This document shows positions 63,932 to 64,000 of a stretch of 64,000 bases of DNA, piece after piece; positions within the stretch are counted from its first letter, which is position 1; the number at the start of each line of letters is the position of its first letter. Source of the stretch: JALOKP01 sp963800865 (GTDB lineage: Bacteria; Acidobacteriota; Polarisedimenticolia; J045); NCBI GenBank assembly GCA_963800865.1, contig CAWDCL010000004.1:806001-870000 (forward strand). The letters are read 5' to 3'. Both the position numbers and the translations under genes were made by a program. The notes beneath the pieces were generated by a model. That model had not been told where the DNA came from, did not search any database, and was given only the letters and a program-made list of their open reading frames with translations.

Positions 63932-64000
63932 TCAGGCCTGCGGGACGATCGACACGAACCGGCCCATGCGGCCGCGGTCCCTGAACGTCACGACGCCGTC
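63932..64000 (-). CDS. rpmA: 50S ribosomal protein L27, C-terminus (partial)
   Basis: Minus-strand codons before TGA 63932 read DGVVTFRDRG then RFVSIVPQA, the C-terminal end of L27. The gene continues beyond the window. Position before obg agrees with the rplU-rpmA-obg order of bacteria. Confidence 0.88.
   Translation of the reverse strand, partial: DGVVTFRDRGRMGRFVSIVPQA

Overview
The window comes from a very GC-rich Gram-negative bacterium; third codon positions are almost all G or C, and GTG starts are common. Outer-membrane and periplasmic biology is well represented: a LapA/LapB-type protein, a porin-like barrel, lipoproteins and a Tat-exported DUF362 protein. The mixture (GH38 mannosidase, M14 peptidase with a P-domain, QTMAN glycosyltransferase, pentaheme cytochrome, RlmH-RsfS-NadD-Obg-L27 block) fits an uncultured Acidobacteriota or Thermoanaerobaculia-like lineage, but this placement is tentative. 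No rRNA, tRNA, CRISPR array, prophage or complete insertion sequence was seen.

Layout. 0-11 kb: a PAN-domain protein with three internal repeats, an MDR oxidoreductase divergent from a lipoprotein/HMG-CoA lyase pair, a BrnT/BrnA-like toxin-antitoxin remnant, a zinc-ribbon protein, a LolA-like protein, a GIY-YIG protein, a secreted M14 carboxypeptidase, an alpha/beta hydrolase and a TerB-like protein. 11-20.5 kb: recQ divergent from a sugar ABC importer (lipoprotein, ATPase, permease) followed by a secreted GH38 alpha-mannosidase, probably a mannoside-scavenging operon. 20.6-24.6 kb: an aromatic amino acid/histidine ammonia-lyase with an unusual Ala-Cys-Gly MIO triad, a transglutaminase-like protein lacking catalytic residues, a tRNA-queuosine mannosyltransferase and a Kazal-like secreted peptide. 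25-32.7 kb: orphan HicB, cobalamin-dependent methionine synthase, vapBC, an MTHFR-like protein, thioredoxin-TPR (CnoX-like), a 2Fe-2S ferredoxin and an NRDE/TANGO2 protein. 33-37.2 kb: a zinc-type ABC importer with a barrel protein and a small His/Cys protein. 37.3-41.1 kb: sterol desaturase-type hydroxylase, polyol-type dehydrogenase, a His-containing duplicated secreted protein and NAD-type isocitrate dehydrogenase. 41.2-44.6 kb: pentaheme cytochrome plus DUF362. 44.7-55.7 kb: transketolase-like protein, lipid kinase, then MFS carrier, acyl carrier protein, class II aldolase-like protein, fatty acyl-AMP ligase, AGCS symporter and a degenerate hybrid signalling protein. 55.6-60.4 kb: cyclophilin, ComF, LapA-LapB fusion, flavin reductase, patatin. 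60.5-64 kb: an HExxH protein, a repeat/MITE cluster, and rlmH-rsfS-nadD-obg-rpmA.

Three features cut across the window. First, about twenty single-base frame disruptions, mostly +1, break otherwise well-conserved genes; the sodium:alanine symporter alone has five. Residual indels in the assembly are the simplest explanation, but the sites deserve checking. Second, several unrelated repeat families (a GTAGGGGCCGG palindrome, a 30-bp perfect inverted repeat, a 30-bp direct repeat, a MITE-like element) sit exactly on stop codons. Third, several genes have a -10-like hexamer only 6-12 nt before the start codon, two of them with TTGACA at 17-nt spacing, suggesting leaderless mRNAs. Genes inside operons are often coupled by 4-base GTGA or ATGA overlaps.
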